From a virus, in the IMG/VR virus record IMGVR_UViG_3300020595_000010, positions 99,572-163,571 of that record: a DNA stretch of 64,000 bases, one strand, 5' to 3'. Under the pieces are notes generated by a model. It searched no databases, was not told the origin of the DNA, and saw only the letters and a program-made list of their open reading frames with translations. Shown here in pieces: positions 1 through 7,346 of the stretch (the first letter of the stretch is position 1; each line of letters begins with the position of its first letter). A program made the translations under genes and the position numbers.

Positions 1-384
1 GTATTTCCTAAAGCAGCTATTGTTAAAACAGATTCATCATATGCTGAAATGGTCAAATATGTTACTAATAGTTTTCTAGCAACTAAAGTATCATTTGCAA
101 ATGAAATGTATCAAATATGCGGTGCTTTAGATATTGATTATGATAAAGTTGTAGAATATGCTACATATGATGAAAGATTAGGTAAATCACATTGGAATAC
201 ACCAGGACCTGATGGAGACTTTGGATATGGTGGGCATTGTTTCCCAAAGGATGTTAAAGCATTAATTCATTTAGCAGAAGAATTGGAATTGCATCCAACT
301 ATGTTAAGAGCCACCGATAAGAAAAACAATGTGGTTCGAAAAAATAGGGATTGGGAAAAAATGAAAGGAAGAGCAATTATATAA
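1..384 (+). CDS. ugd: UDP-glucose/GDP-mannose dehydrogenase family, C-terminal part (5' end outside window)
   Basis: The reading frame is open from base 1, so the N-terminal NAD-binding domain lies upstream of the window. The visible 127 residues begin with the central helix pattern of this family (AEMVKY, then NSFLATKVSFANE) and carry the active-site signature GYGGHCFPKD, whose Cys forms the thioester intermediate. Such enzymes oxidise UDP-glucose to UDP-glucuronate in two NAD-dependent steps. The C-terminal UDP-binding domain is short or absent: the protein stops about 45 residues after the catalytic Cys, so it may be truncated. It sits directly before an SDR epimerase and glycosyltransferases, which fits nucleotide-sugar supply for a phage glycan. 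Whether the substrate is UDP-glucose or a related sugar cannot be told here. Confidence 0.85.
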   Translation, partial: VFPKAAIVKTDSSYAEMVKYVTNSFLATKVSFANEMYQICGALDIDYDKVVEYATYDERLGKSHWNTPGPDGDFGYGGHCFPKDVKALIHLAEELELHPTMLRATDKKNNVVRKNRDWEKMKGRAII

Positions 385-395
385 TTATTAAAAAA

Positions 396-1424
396 ATGGA
401 CAAACAAAAAACAGTATTAATTACAGGAGTAGCAGGACTACTAGGAAGTAGATTAGCAGATTGGATTATTGAAAACAAACCAGAATATAAAGTAGTAGGT
501 ATTGATGATTTAAGTGGTGGTTTTGAAGAAAACATTAACCCAAAAGTAGATTTTTGGACAATGAACCTTACAGAACATCCAATTGAAAATTGTTTTGAAG
601 TAAATAATTTTGATTATGTATTTCATTTTGCTGCTTATGCTGCTGAAGGATTATCTCCATTTATTCGTTGCTACAACTATGATAATAACTTAAAATCTAC
701 AGCCCGCATAGTTAATGAGTGTATAAAACACGACGTTAAAAGACTGGTATTCACGTCAACTCTCGCAGTATATGGGCATGGTGATGGTGGAATATTTGAT
801 GAATCCCAAAGACAATCTCCAATTGATCCTTATGGTGTAGCTAAATATGCTTGTGAAATGGATATTCAAATTGCTGGAGAACAGCATGGTTTAGATTGGT
901 GTATTGTTAGACCCCACAATGTATATGGTATTAAACAAAATATTTGGGATAAGTATAGAAATGTATTAGGTATTTGGATGTATCAACATTTAAATGGTAT
1001 GCCTATGACCATATTTGGTGATGGTGAACAAACACGAGCCTTTAGTTTTATAGACGATTCTCTTGAACCTTTATTTAATGCTGCTGTTAGACCCGAAGCT
1101 AGTAATGAAATTATTAATTTAGGGGGTATTGAAGAAATTTCAATAAATGATGCTAATAAGCTTTTATGTAAAGTAATAGGTGAAGATGCTGAAGTTCAAC
1201 ATTTAGAGGGTAGACATGAAGTAAAACACTCAATTCCAACTTACCAAAAATCAATAGATATATTAGGGTTTAAATACAAAACCTCAATGATTGATGGTTT
1301 AACCCAAATGTGGGAATGGGCTAAAGAACAACCTATGAGAAATAGATTTGTATGGCCAAGTTATGAATTAGAAAAAGGAATATATAGTTTTTGGAAAAAT
1401 GAAACTAAAAAATCTAATAAATAA
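396..1424 (+). CDS. NAD-dependent epimerase/dehydratase (extended SDR)
   Basis: A 342-residue extended short-chain dehydrogenase, probably converting one nucleotide sugar into another. The Rossmann motif TGVAGLLGSRL is at residues 8-18, and the catalytic Tyr-Lys pair is visible as YGVAK in a typical context after a Ser/Thr-rich strand (FTSTLAVYGHG). The frame stays open upstream to a start inside the previous gene, but ATG 396 directly precedes the conserved MDKQKTVLITG start, so I use it. It follows the sugar dehydrogenase by 11 bases and overlaps the next gene by 26. UDP-glucose 4-epimerase, UDP-glucuronate decarboxylase or dTDP-sugar dehydratase activities are all possible. Confidence 0.85.
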   Translation: MDKQKTVLITGVAGLLGSRLADWIIENKPEYKVVGIDDLSGGFEENINPKVDFWTMNLTEHPIENCFEVNNFDYVFHFAAYAAEGLSPFIRCYNYDNNLKSTARIVNECIKHDVKRLVFTSTLAVYGHGDGGIFDESQRQSPIDPYGVAKYACEMDIQIAGEQHGLDWCIVRPHNVYGIKQNIWDKYRNVLGIWMYQHLNGMPMTIFGDGEQTRAFSFIDDSLEPLFNAAVRPEASNEIINLGGIEEISINDANKLLCKVIGEDAEVQHLEGRHEVKHSIPTYQKSIDILGFKYKTSMIDGLTQMWEWAKEQPMRNRFVWPSYELEKGIYSFWKNETKKSNK

Positions 1425-2190
1425 AAGCCATTATTGTACTATAGGCCATATAGGCAGTGAAAGCGATCTACAACTCCATGAAAGGTACATACTATACAAT
1501 CTCCCAGTACTAAAAGAGTACAAGGGTCATATAGTAGTAACTAACTATTCAGGAAATTTCCGAAAAGAAAATAATACTTTGTGGAAAAAGTACTTCCCAG
1601 ATTGTATAATTTTAGATTTGGGAATGAATAGGGGCCATTCATTTGGGATAGCAGACCAGGAAAATGCTATAATTGATTATTGTCACGCTAAAGATATAAA
1701 ATGGATATGTAAATCTTCTTATGATGTAGTATTCCAACCTACCATATTAGATATTGAAATTGATGATAGTGAATTTTATTATATGAATGGTATTGGTTTT
1801 GGGGGAATGGAAAAATATAATTTTGATTTAGATAAAATAGCTAAAGAAGATTTTTATCCACAAACAAACTTTTATTTTATAGATACGACTAAAGTAGATT
1901 ATCTCTACGATAAAGAATATGTTGATGATACTTACAATTTTATTCAAAATTTAGAAAATTATAGTGGTAGAGTCTGGGAATATATTGAAGGATGGACTTG
2001 TGAAGATTTTCTAAAAGAATGTGTAATTAGAAATAATCTTTCAAAATATCATTTGGTTTCTAATAAAAGTTATCGTATATTATTGGAAACAATAAAAAAA
2101 CAACAAATACACGATTGTAGTCACAAAAACATCATGATAGAAGGAATATGTCATTTCCAACATCTTAACCAAAATATTTTAATTATATGA
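1399..2190 (+). CDS. Putative glycosyltransferase-like protein
   Basis: A 263-residue protein I cannot place firmly in a family. It starts within the end of the epimerase gene (26-base overlap) and ends overlapping the methyltransferase start by 4 bases, so it is co-translated with sugar-modifying enzymes. Alternating hydrophobic strands near the N-terminus (GHIVVTNYSG, then PDCIILDLG) and a later WICKSSYDVVF segment resemble a GT-A nucleotide-binding core with an acidic SYD in place of DxD. No signal peptide or membrane segment is visible. Function as a glycosyltransferase is inferred from context and secondary-structure pattern only. Confidence 0.55.
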   Translation: MKLKNLINKSHYCTIGHIGSESDLQLHERYILYNLPVLKEYKGHIVVTNYSGNFRKENNTLWKKYFPDCIILDLGMNRGHSFGIADQENAIIDYCHAKDIKWICKSSYDVVFQPTILDIEIDDSEFYYMNGIGFGGMEKYNFDLDKIAKEDFYPQTNFYFIDTTKVDYLYDKEYVDDTYNFIQNLENYSGRVWEYIEGWTCEDFLKECVIRNNLSKYHLVSNKSYRILLETIKKQQIHDCSHKNIMIEGICHFQHLNQNILII

Positions 2191-2786
2191 TAGTAAATTT
2201 AGAACAACTAGTAAATGATCTTTACAGAACCCCATCGGATATTAATGAACATATCCCTACAATAATCAAATTATCTCAAGAATGTGACCATATTACAGAA
2301 ATGGGTGTAAGAGGAATTTTTTCAACTTGGGGGTGGTTAGCAGGTATGCCCAAAAAAGGTTTATATTGTTATGATCTTTTAAATCCTGATAAATGGGGGG
2401 GAGATATTAATAATGTTTATGATACTGCTGAAGCATTAAATATTCCTTTTAAATTTACACAAGCTGATGTATTGGAAATTGATATTGAAGAAACAGATTT
2501 ATTATTTATTGATACCTGGCATCGTTATGAACAATTAACAGAAGAACTAAAAACACACTCAGATAAAGTAAAAAAATATATCTGTTTTCATGATACTACA
2601 ACTTATGCTCATCGAGGAGAAGCAATGTCTTCTGAAGGTGGTGAAAATTGGCATGGTAAGCCTTTATCAAAAGATAAAGGTTTATGGGATGCTGTTACTG
2701 AATTTTTAGATAATAATAAAGATAGTTGGGAATTAGTTAAAAGATATGAAAATAATAATGGGTTTACAATTATAAAACGTAAATGA
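2187..2786 (+). CDS. Class I SAM-dependent methyltransferase-like protein
   Basis: A 199-residue protein with the layout of the methyltransferase-24 / cephalosporin-hydroxylase-like group: an acidic-plus-glycine loop (ITEMGVRG) in the position of motif I, a strand ending in acid (YCYDLL), then TDLLFIDTWHRYEQL and KYICFHDTT, which are characteristic of that group. These enzymes often methylate or hydroxylate sugars in surface glycan clusters. ATGA overlaps join it to both neighbours. The substrate is unknown; a modified phage glycan or DNA sugar is a context-based guess. Confidence 0.65.
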   Translation: MIVNLEQLVNDLYRTPSDINEHIPTIIKLSQECDHITEMGVRGIFSTWGWLAGMPKKGLYCYDLLNPDKWGGDINNVYDTAEALNIPFKFTQADVLEIDIEETDLLFIDTWHRYEQLTEELKTHSDKVKKYICFHDTTTYAHRGEAMSSEGGENWHGKPLSKDKGLWDAVTEFLDNNKDSWELVKRYENNNGFTIIKRK

Positions 2787-3481
2787 AAGTAATATATAGA
2801 ATATCAGACGCAGGCTATAATAAAATAAAACCAGACTATATCAATAATGAAAAATGTTTGGCAAATGCTATAAAAGTATTTAAAGATGCTGAGTGGTCTG
2901 TAATTGCAGACAATATATCAGAAGAGACTAATAGTATGATTCAACAATATATACCCCGCAGTTATATTTACTATGTTAATGAAGGTAATGGTGCCCGTAC
3001 ATTTAATATAGCTTTAGATGAAGCTATAATGAGTGATGATGATGATGAAATTATTTATTTTTTAGAGAATGATTATTTACATAAACTAGATTCACAAAAA
3101 ATATTAGAAGAAGGATTTAAGTTAGGGGCATCATTTGTATCACTATATGACCACCCAGATAAATATTTACCGCCTAATAAAGGAGGAAATCCTTATTGTG
3201 AGGGTGGAGCTGAAGACACAAGAGTATATTTAACTGATAGTTGTCATTGGAAGATTACAAATAGTACAACAATGACATTTGCTGCTAAAGTATCTACTTT
3301 AAGGGTTAATGAAGATATTATACGCAAACATACTAATACTGCTCACCCTAATGACTTTGGTATGTTTTTAGAATTAAGAGAAAAAAATCAACTATTAATA
3401 ACTTCAATCCCGGGTTATTCAACTCATGGTGAAACACAGTGGTTATCACCATTAAATGATTGGAAAAAAACATCAATTTAG
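2783..3481 (+). CDS. Putative glycosyltransferase (GT-A-like)
   Basis: A 232-residue protein starting at an ATGA overlap with the methyltransferase. The order of elements matches a glycosyltransferase core: a strand with a D-rich turn (WSVIADNIS), an NGARTFNIALDEA helix typical of GT2-like proteins, then EIIYFLENDYLH, where END stands at the DxD metal site. A histidine- and glycine-rich C-terminal half (YSTHGETQWLSPL) could bind an acceptor. No close family is recognised; the donor sugar is unknown. Confidence 0.6.
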   Translation: MKVIYRISDAGYNKIKPDYINNEKCLANAIKVFKDAEWSVIADNISEETNSMIQQYIPRSYIYYVNEGNGARTFNIALDEAIMSDDDDEIIYFLENDYLHKLDSQKILEEGFKLGASFVSLYDHPDKYLPPNKGGNPYCEGGAEDTRVYLTDSCHWKITNSTTMTFAAKVSTLRVNEDIIRKHTNTAHPNDFGMFLELREKNQLLITSIPGYSTHGETQWLSPLNDWKKTSI

Positions 3482-3489
3482 AATAAAAT

Positions 3490-4284
3490 ATGATCAGCAT
3501 AATAATACCAACTTACAGGAATCCTGCTTACTTAGATCTATGTCTATTTTCAGCAATCGATCAACAAGGTTTTGATAATGAAATAATTGTTGTTGTAGAT
3601 GGTTTTATTGAAGAAAGTCAAGAAGTACTAGACAAATACAAAGATAATATTAAAGTATTGGATTTGGGTGAAAACCAAGGAATGCAACAGGCCCTTAATT
3701 TAGGGGTTATGAATGCTACCAATGAACTTATTTTAATAGTAAATGATGATAATGTTTTTTGTAAAGATTATGATTTAGCTGTATTAACTATATCTGATAA
3801 AGAAAAAACAGTATTGACTTTAAACCAAATTGAACCTATAGGACCCGGTATATTTCATTTCCCAGTTAATAACTTTGGAAGAAACCCCAGTGAATTTGAA
3901 TATGATGAATTTATTAAGTATGAAAATGTAATTAAAAAAGATGAATTAACTCTTGATGGGGGTATTTTTCCATTCGCGATGCATAAAAAATATTATATGG
4001 CAGCTGGAGGATTTGATACAATGTATCAATCCCCATTTATATGTGATTGGGATTTCTTTCTAAAATTAGATTTGATGGGTTTAGGATTTGTTAGAACTCA
4101 TAATGCTCATTTATATCATTTTGGAAGTACAGCGACTAAAAATGGTAAAGAAAGTGAAAAATTTAGAGCAACAGAAAACCCAGCTGCTGAAATGTTTAAA
4201 TATAAATGGGGAATGGTTCCTAACCTATATGAAAACAATTCTCACCGTCCTAAAGGTGTTCGTATTAAAGGAATTATATTTTAA
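3490..4284 (+). CDS. Family 2 glycosyltransferase
   Basis: A 264-residue GT2 enzyme. The first 30 residues are the standard nucleotide-binding strand and helix (ISIIIPTYRNPAYLDLCL), followed by EIIVVVDGF, the helix with GMQQALNLGV, and the metal site LILVNDDNVF near residue 83. The later DWDFFLKL segment corresponds to the acceptor-side ED/WD motif seen in GT2 proteins. It is the last gene of the sugar cluster, ending immediately before a late-type promoter box. It transfers a sugar from a nucleotide donor; the acceptor may be a virion protein, DNA base or host envelope glycan. Confidence 0.82.
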   Translation: MISIIIPTYRNPAYLDLCLFSAIDQQGFDNEIIVVVDGFIEESQEVLDKYKDNIKVLDLGENQGMQQALNLGVMNATNELILIVNDDNVFCKDYDLAVLTISDKEKTVLTLNQIEPIGPGIFHFPVNNFGRNPSEFEYDEFIKYENVIKKDELTLDGGIFPFAMHKKYYMAAGGFDTMYQSPFICDWDFFLKLDLMGLGFVRTHNAHLYHFGSTATKNGKESEKFRATENPAAEMFKYKWGMVPNLYENNSHRPKGVRIKGIIF

Positions 4285-4294
4285 ATATTTATAA
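4285..4294 (+). promoter_or_regulatory. Late-type promoter box
   Basis: A perfect ATATTTATAA box, 16 bases before the start of the next gene. The same decamer precedes most structural genes in the window, always in the sense orientation. Reading by the gp55-like sigma factor (30982-31794) is inferred. Confidence 0.65.
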
Positions 4295-4310
4295 TCGAAC
4301 CTATAAAACC

Positions 4311-4655
4311 ATGCTAAAGATGAAAGAAAAAGATAAAATGGATAAAGTAGTTAAAAGAGAGGTTGTAAATATAGAATTAGATTGGGATAATGAACAGGAT
4401 TTAATTGAGTTGGGGGATAACGAAGTATTTGTTGATTTTATACTAGAAGAAAGTTTAAAAGCAATAGTTGATGCTTTAAAAAATAATAAAGAGAAGGCAG
4501 AATTATTTAATGTGTTTAATATGTCTGTTATTATAGAATTAAAAAAACCCCAATTTAAAACAGTTTTGGAAAAAGTCAACCGTATGCTTATTAAAAATGA
4601 AGAATATGAAAGATGTAATGAGTTGAAAAAATTAATAAAAAAACATAACTTATGA
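4311..4655 (+). CDS. Hypothetical protein with a UVR-like C-terminal helix pair
   Basis: A 114-residue acidic protein behind a late-type box. The last 30 residues (VLEKVNRMLIKNEEYERC, then NELKKLI) have the spacing of the UvrB/UvrC interaction (UVR) motif, a short helical hairpin found in many Bacteroidetes proteins. The first 80 residues are acidic and predicted helical, with no recognised domain. ATG codons at 4320 and 4338 are alternative starts. It is joined to the next small gene by an ATGA overlap. Function unknown. Confidence 0.6.
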   Translation: MLKMKEKDKMDKVVKREVVNIELDWDNEQDLIELGDNEVFVDFILEESLKAIVDALKNNKEKAELFNVFNMSVIIELKKPQFKTVLEKVNRMLIKNEEYERCNELKKLIKKHNL

Positions 4656-4810
4656 AAAAATACAAATATTACTCTTTAAACGATAAAACTAAAGAAAAAA
4701 TAGGAAGTTGTTGGGCTGAAGATATAAATGAAGCATTTTTAATAGCTAGTAGAATGAAAAAATTACCTTTAGACCAATTCAAAAAATTATTCACAGTCGA
4801 ATTAATATAA
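4652..4810 (+). CDS. Small hypothetical protein (52 aa)
   Basis: An unlisted-length gene of 52 residues that begins at the ATGA overlap with its upstream neighbour and ends one base before the next start. The sequence begins MKKYKYYSLNDKTKEKIG and continues with a helix containing WAEDINEAFLIASRMK. This looks like a small alpha/beta fold with a beta-strand pair and one long helix. Tight fit between neighbours on both sides is the main support. Function unknown. Confidence 0.6.
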   Translation: MKKYKYYSLNDKTKEKIGSCWAEDINEAFLIASRMKKLPLDQFKKLFTVELI

Positions 4811-4811
4811 T

Positions 4812-5201
4812 ATGAATACAGGGAATGATGGATTAAAAAAACTATTTAAAATAGTTCTGGGTACAGAAGTTAATATTAAAGATAATATTGATGTAACTGA
4901 AGAATTAGTATTTATAGGATTAATTACAAGGTTAGAAGAATCCGAAAAAATGGAACATACCGTGTTTCAAACTAGCGGTATAGATTTAAGTAAAGTAACA
5001 GATGGGTTATGGTTTGTTATAGAAAATCAAATGAGAATGTTATATGGTCCTGAAGCATCAGAATTGATTCAATGGTACATATATGACAGATTTAACCCTG
5101 ATGGTAGTATAGTACCTTTAGAAGGTCCCCATGAAAAATTATTTATACTTAAGGAGCCAAAAGATTTATGGTCTTACATAAGATACAAATCCATAAAATA
5201 A
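4812..5201 (+). CDS. Hypothetical protein
   Basis: A 129-residue acidic protein, third in the short operon after the late-type box at 4285. It has no recognised motif, signal peptide or membrane segment. The centre (GLWFVIENQMRMLYGPEAS) is aromatic-rich and likely structured. Its stop abuts the next promoter, which begins one base later, so the operon ends here. Function unknown. Confidence 0.6.
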   Translation: MNTGNDGLKKLFKIVLGTEVNIKDNIDVTEELVFIGLITRLEESEKMEHTVFQTSGIDLSKVTDGLWFVIENQMRMLYGPEASELIQWYIYDRFNPDGSIVPLEGPHEKLFILKEPKDLWSYIRYKSIK

Positions 5202-5234
5202 TTTGGATATCTAACATCCTTTTCGTATATTTAC
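5202..5234 (+). promoter_or_regulatory. Bacteroidetes-type promoter
   Basis: TTTG at 5202-5205, exactly 20 bases, then TATATTTAC at 5226-5234. This matches the known Bacteroidetes consensus (TTTG at -33, TAnnTTTG at -7). The spacer lacks the GGAGAAGC sequence shared by the accessory-region promoters, so it is a plain version. It drives the zinc-finger gene 45 bases downstream. Confidence 0.8.
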
Positions 5235-5278
5235 ACGTAAATAGTTTATAATTATAGTGTAAATTAAATATAACTTTA

Positions 5279-5530
5279 ATGAAATTAAAAATGATATCAT
5301 GCATCGCATGTAAAGAACCTATGCCTGAATTAAGGTTAACTAAATATGGGTATAAATCATGCGTAGAATGCTCGACTGTAGGCGCATATAAGGCAGTAAG
5401 CATGCAACACGGCAAAGGTGACCACACATGGAATGATATCCAAATTATGACACCTGAACAAATGGAAAGGTATAGTAAAGTTGAAAAACAAAAAGCAAAA
5501 TTAGATTCATATAATAATTTAGATGCCTAA
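5279..5530 (+). CDS. Small zinc-finger protein (DksA/TraR-like Cys4)
   Basis: An 83-residue protein with a four-cysteine zinc site: CIAC near residues 8-11 and CVEC near residues 28-31, separated by a short RLTKYGYKS segment. The spacing and the PELRLTKYG sequence recall the C-terminal zinc finger of DksA/TraR proteins, which bind the RNA polymerase secondary channel, but the coiled coil that would act there is missing on the N-terminal side. It overlaps the next gene by 8 bases. A transcription-related role is a guess. Confidence 0.65.
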   Translation: MKLKMISCIACKEPMPELRLTKYGYKSCVECSTVGAYKAVSMQHGKGDHTWNDIQIMTPEQMERYSKVEKQKAKLDSYNNLDA

Positions 5531-6149
5531 AGCAAGACCACTTACTAAAGAACTTATTCTAGCTGCAATGGCTAAGACAAAATCAAACATGGCAGCTGCT
5601 AGATATTTGAATTGTTCTTACCAGCATTATAAAAAATGGGCTAAGTTCTATGAAAGTGAAACTCATGATAGTTTATTTGAACAACATAAAAACCAATCAG
5701 GTAAAGGCATACCTAAATTTTTAAGAATTGGTGGGAAAGAACCGGCATTGTTAGATATCATTGAAGGGAGAGCAAACGCATCATCTTTCACTCCAGCTAA
5801 GATTAAATATAGACTTATTACTGAGGGGTATTTGGAAGAAAAATGTGCTAATTGTGGTTTTGAAGAACGTAGGGTATTAGATTATAAAATGCCTTTATTA
5901 TTACATTTTAAAGATAATAATAAAAAAAATTATAAGTTAGATAATATAGAATTGTTATGTTACAATCATTACTTTTTAACAGTGGGTGATATTTTTAGTG
6001 ATAAACAGGTAGAAGGTATTGAAGATCATAAACCAGTAAATCAAGGGAAGGTGGAATGGGAAGTTGATGATTATCATCTTCAACGTTTAAAAGAATTAGG
6101 GTTAGACCCAAATGATGAGGATGAATATGATATAATTTCAAGAATATAA
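5523..6149 (+). CDS. HTH plus degenerate HNH-type zinc protein
   Basis: A 208-residue protein. Residues 10-40 form a helix-turn-helix-like unit (SNMAAARYLNCSYQHYKKW), as in the DNA-binding arm of many phage HNH proteins. Residues around 110-150 resemble the HNH core: CANCGFEE, then LLLHFKDNN and DNIELLCYNHYF. The usual second CxxC is reduced to C-Y-N-H, and the first catalytic His context is altered, so cleavage activity is doubtful. It may be a DNA-binding regulator derived from a homing endonuclease. It overlaps both neighbours slightly. Confidence 0.6.
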   Translation: MPKARPLTKELILAAMAKTKSNMAAARYLNCSYQHYKKWAKFYESETHDSLFEQHKNQSGKGIPKFLRIGGKEPALLDIIEGRANASSFTPAKIKYRLITEGYLEEKCANCGFEERRVLDYKMPLLLHFKDNNKKNYKLDNIELLCYNHYFLTVGDIFSDKQVEGIEDHKPVNQGKVEWEVDDYHLQRLKELGLDPNDEDEYDIISRI

Positions 6150-6325
6150 TGGCTAAAAAAACAAGAAATATTAAAAGGTCAAAACATGACAAACTTGTTA
6201 ATGACTATGATAAACAAAAAGAAAAACATCTAGAACGTTTAGCAAATAAAATGTTAAAAGATGAAGATAAAAAGGAGAGATTAAGAAGTAAAACAATTAA
6301 AGGAGATTTTTTAAACAAATTTTAA
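6149..6325 (+). CDS. Small highly charged protein (58 aa)
   Basis: A 58-residue gene whose ATG overlaps the stop of the HNH-like gene by one base (TAATG). It is very rich in Lys, Arg, Asp and Glu (MAKKTRNIKRSKHDK, then a heptad-like DKQKEKHLERLANKML), so it is probably one long helix that could bind nucleic acid or act as a coiled coil. Lies 3 bases before the glucosaminidase start. Function unknown. Confidence 0.55.
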   Translation: MAKKTRNIKRSKHDKLVNDYDKQKEKHLERLANKMLKDEDKKERLRSKTIKGDFLNKF

Positions 6326-6328
6326 GTT

Positions 6329-6889
6329 ATGAAACTATTTAAGTACAATGAAAGCCAATTGAAGTATGAACCTTTTAGTTCAACATCAATATTTTTAAAA
6401 TTAGCAATAATATTTTTTAGTGCCTTCCTATTTTTAGGATTAGCTAATTCCCCTGTAGTAGAATATGTAATTGAAACTGAAGATATACTTTTAGTAGAGA
6501 CAACAGATGAATTTAGTGAGGACAAATTAATAGAAAATATTCAAAAATTAAATTTCAAATTTCCTCATATTGTGTTAGCTCAGTCAATTCTAGAAACAGG
6601 ACACTATGATTCAAAAATATTTAAAGAGAATCATAATTTATTTGGTATGAAAGAAGCACGAGTTAGACTTAATTTAGCTAAAGGTACTCAATTTGGTCAT
6701 GCTTATTATGAAAGTTGGGAAGAGTCACTTACAGATTATGCTTTATGGTATTCAACATATGCTTATAAATGTAAAACAGAAAAACAATTATATAAATTAT
6801 TAGATAAGCAATATGCTGAAGCCGCGGCATATGTATCAATGTTACAAGAAATAGTATTGATTAATAACTTAAAAGAAAAATTCGAATAA
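6329..6889 (+). CDS. Membrane-anchored glucosaminidase-type lysin (GH73-like)
   Basis: A 186-residue candidate peptidoglycan hydrolase. One hydrophobic segment at residues 20-40 (KLAIIFFSAFLFLGLA) is an uncleaved signal anchor or signal-arrest-release segment. The catalytic region holds AQSILETGHYDSKIF with the presumed catalytic Glu at 89, then ENHNLFGMK and a later SLTDYALWY, all hallmarks of the Bax/FlgJ/GH73 glucosaminidases that cut between GlcNAc and MurNAc. N-terminal anchoring suggests a lysis enzyme exported by the host Sec system. No holin is recognised next to it. Confidence 0.75.
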   Translation: MKLFKYNESQLKYEPFSSTSIFLKLAIIFFSAFLFLGLANSPVVEYVIETEDILLVETTDEFSEDKLIENIQKLNFKFPHIVLAQSILETGHYDSKIFKENHNLFGMKEARVRLNLAKGTQFGHAYYESWEESLTDYALWYSTYAYKCKTEKQLYKLLDKQYAEAAAYVSMLQEIVLINNLKEKFE

Positions 6890-6890
6890 A

Positions 6891-7028
6891 ATGGCTAAAA
6901 TGGTATCATTCACCCACAGGGGGAGTGCAAAGAAAAAGCGTCCAGGTGTTCACGCTAAAACAAAAACATCAAAATCAAAAAATAGTGTTAATTATAGAAA
7001 GGCCTATAGAGGGCAAGGTAAAATTTAA
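6891..7028 (+). CDS. Very basic 45-residue protein
   Basis: Starts two bases after the lysin stop. The sequence is dominated by Lys and Arg (GSAKKKRPGVHAKTKTS and then YRKAYRGQG). I recall short proteins with the pattern KKRPGVHAK...YRGQG in other large tailed phages, but could not check this. The charge suggests nucleic-acid binding, possibly in the capsid. Function unknown. Confidence 0.6.
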   Translation: MAKMVSFTHRGSAKKKRPGVHAKTKTSKSKNSVNYRKAYRGQGKI

Positions 7029-7043
7029 AAATGTAGAAAGATT

Positions 7044-7166
7044 ATGTCAAAGAATTCAATGAAACAAACAGTAGACCAGAGTATGTTGTGGAGAAACTGG
7101 ATGATTAATAAAGGAAGTCTGAAAATTGTAAAAAAATCTAAACCACTATATACTGTAAACAGATAA
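7044..7166 (+). CDS. Small hypothetical protein (40 aa)
   Basis: A 40-residue gene that ends exactly where the next small gene begins. It has a Trp-rich centre (SMLWRNWMINKG) and basic C-terminus. Support is the continuous packing of small genes between the lysin and the PfkB gene; coding potential of such a short frame is uncertain. Confidence 0.45.
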   Translation: MSKNSMKQTVDQSMLWRNWMINKGSLKIVKKSKPLYTVNR

Positions 7167-7346
7167 ATGTTAAAAACACCAACCAACCATTTTGAACACT
7201 TTGATGATGAAATATTATTGGAAATGGCAATGTTTTATCCAATACAGTTAAGAAAAATGTGTGTATTAATTAGTTTAGACCAACAATTGGAAAAGGAAAG
7301 TTATGAAAAAGTTAAAAGTAGTAGTAGTAGGGGAAACTTGTGTTGA
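7167..7346 (+). CDS. Small hypothetical protein (59 aa)
   Basis: A 59-residue frame starting right after the previous stop and running 44 bases into the PfkB-like gene. It reads as an amphipathic helical protein (DDEILLEMAMFYPIQLRKM). The long overlap makes the C-terminal dozen residues (a Ser-run from the GTAGTAGTAG stretch) look like read-through of the next gene, but no earlier stop exists. Confidence 0.45.
   Translation: MLKTPTNHFEHFDDEILLEMAMFYPIQLRKMCVLISLDQQLEKESYEKVKSSSSRGNLC

Noticed and set aside
4300-4320. Canonical T4 late promoter TATAAATA
   Set aside because: On the sense strand the recurring box reads ATATTTATAA; TATAAATA appears only on the opposite strand, where no genes lie. 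I report the sense box as a variant instead.
4301-4579. Minus-strand frames such as 4301-4579, 54131-54631 and 51235-51609 as genes
   Set aside because: They are shadows of well-supported + strand genes, with Ser/Ile/Phe-rich composition typical of antisense reading of AT-rich coding DNA, and no start signals.
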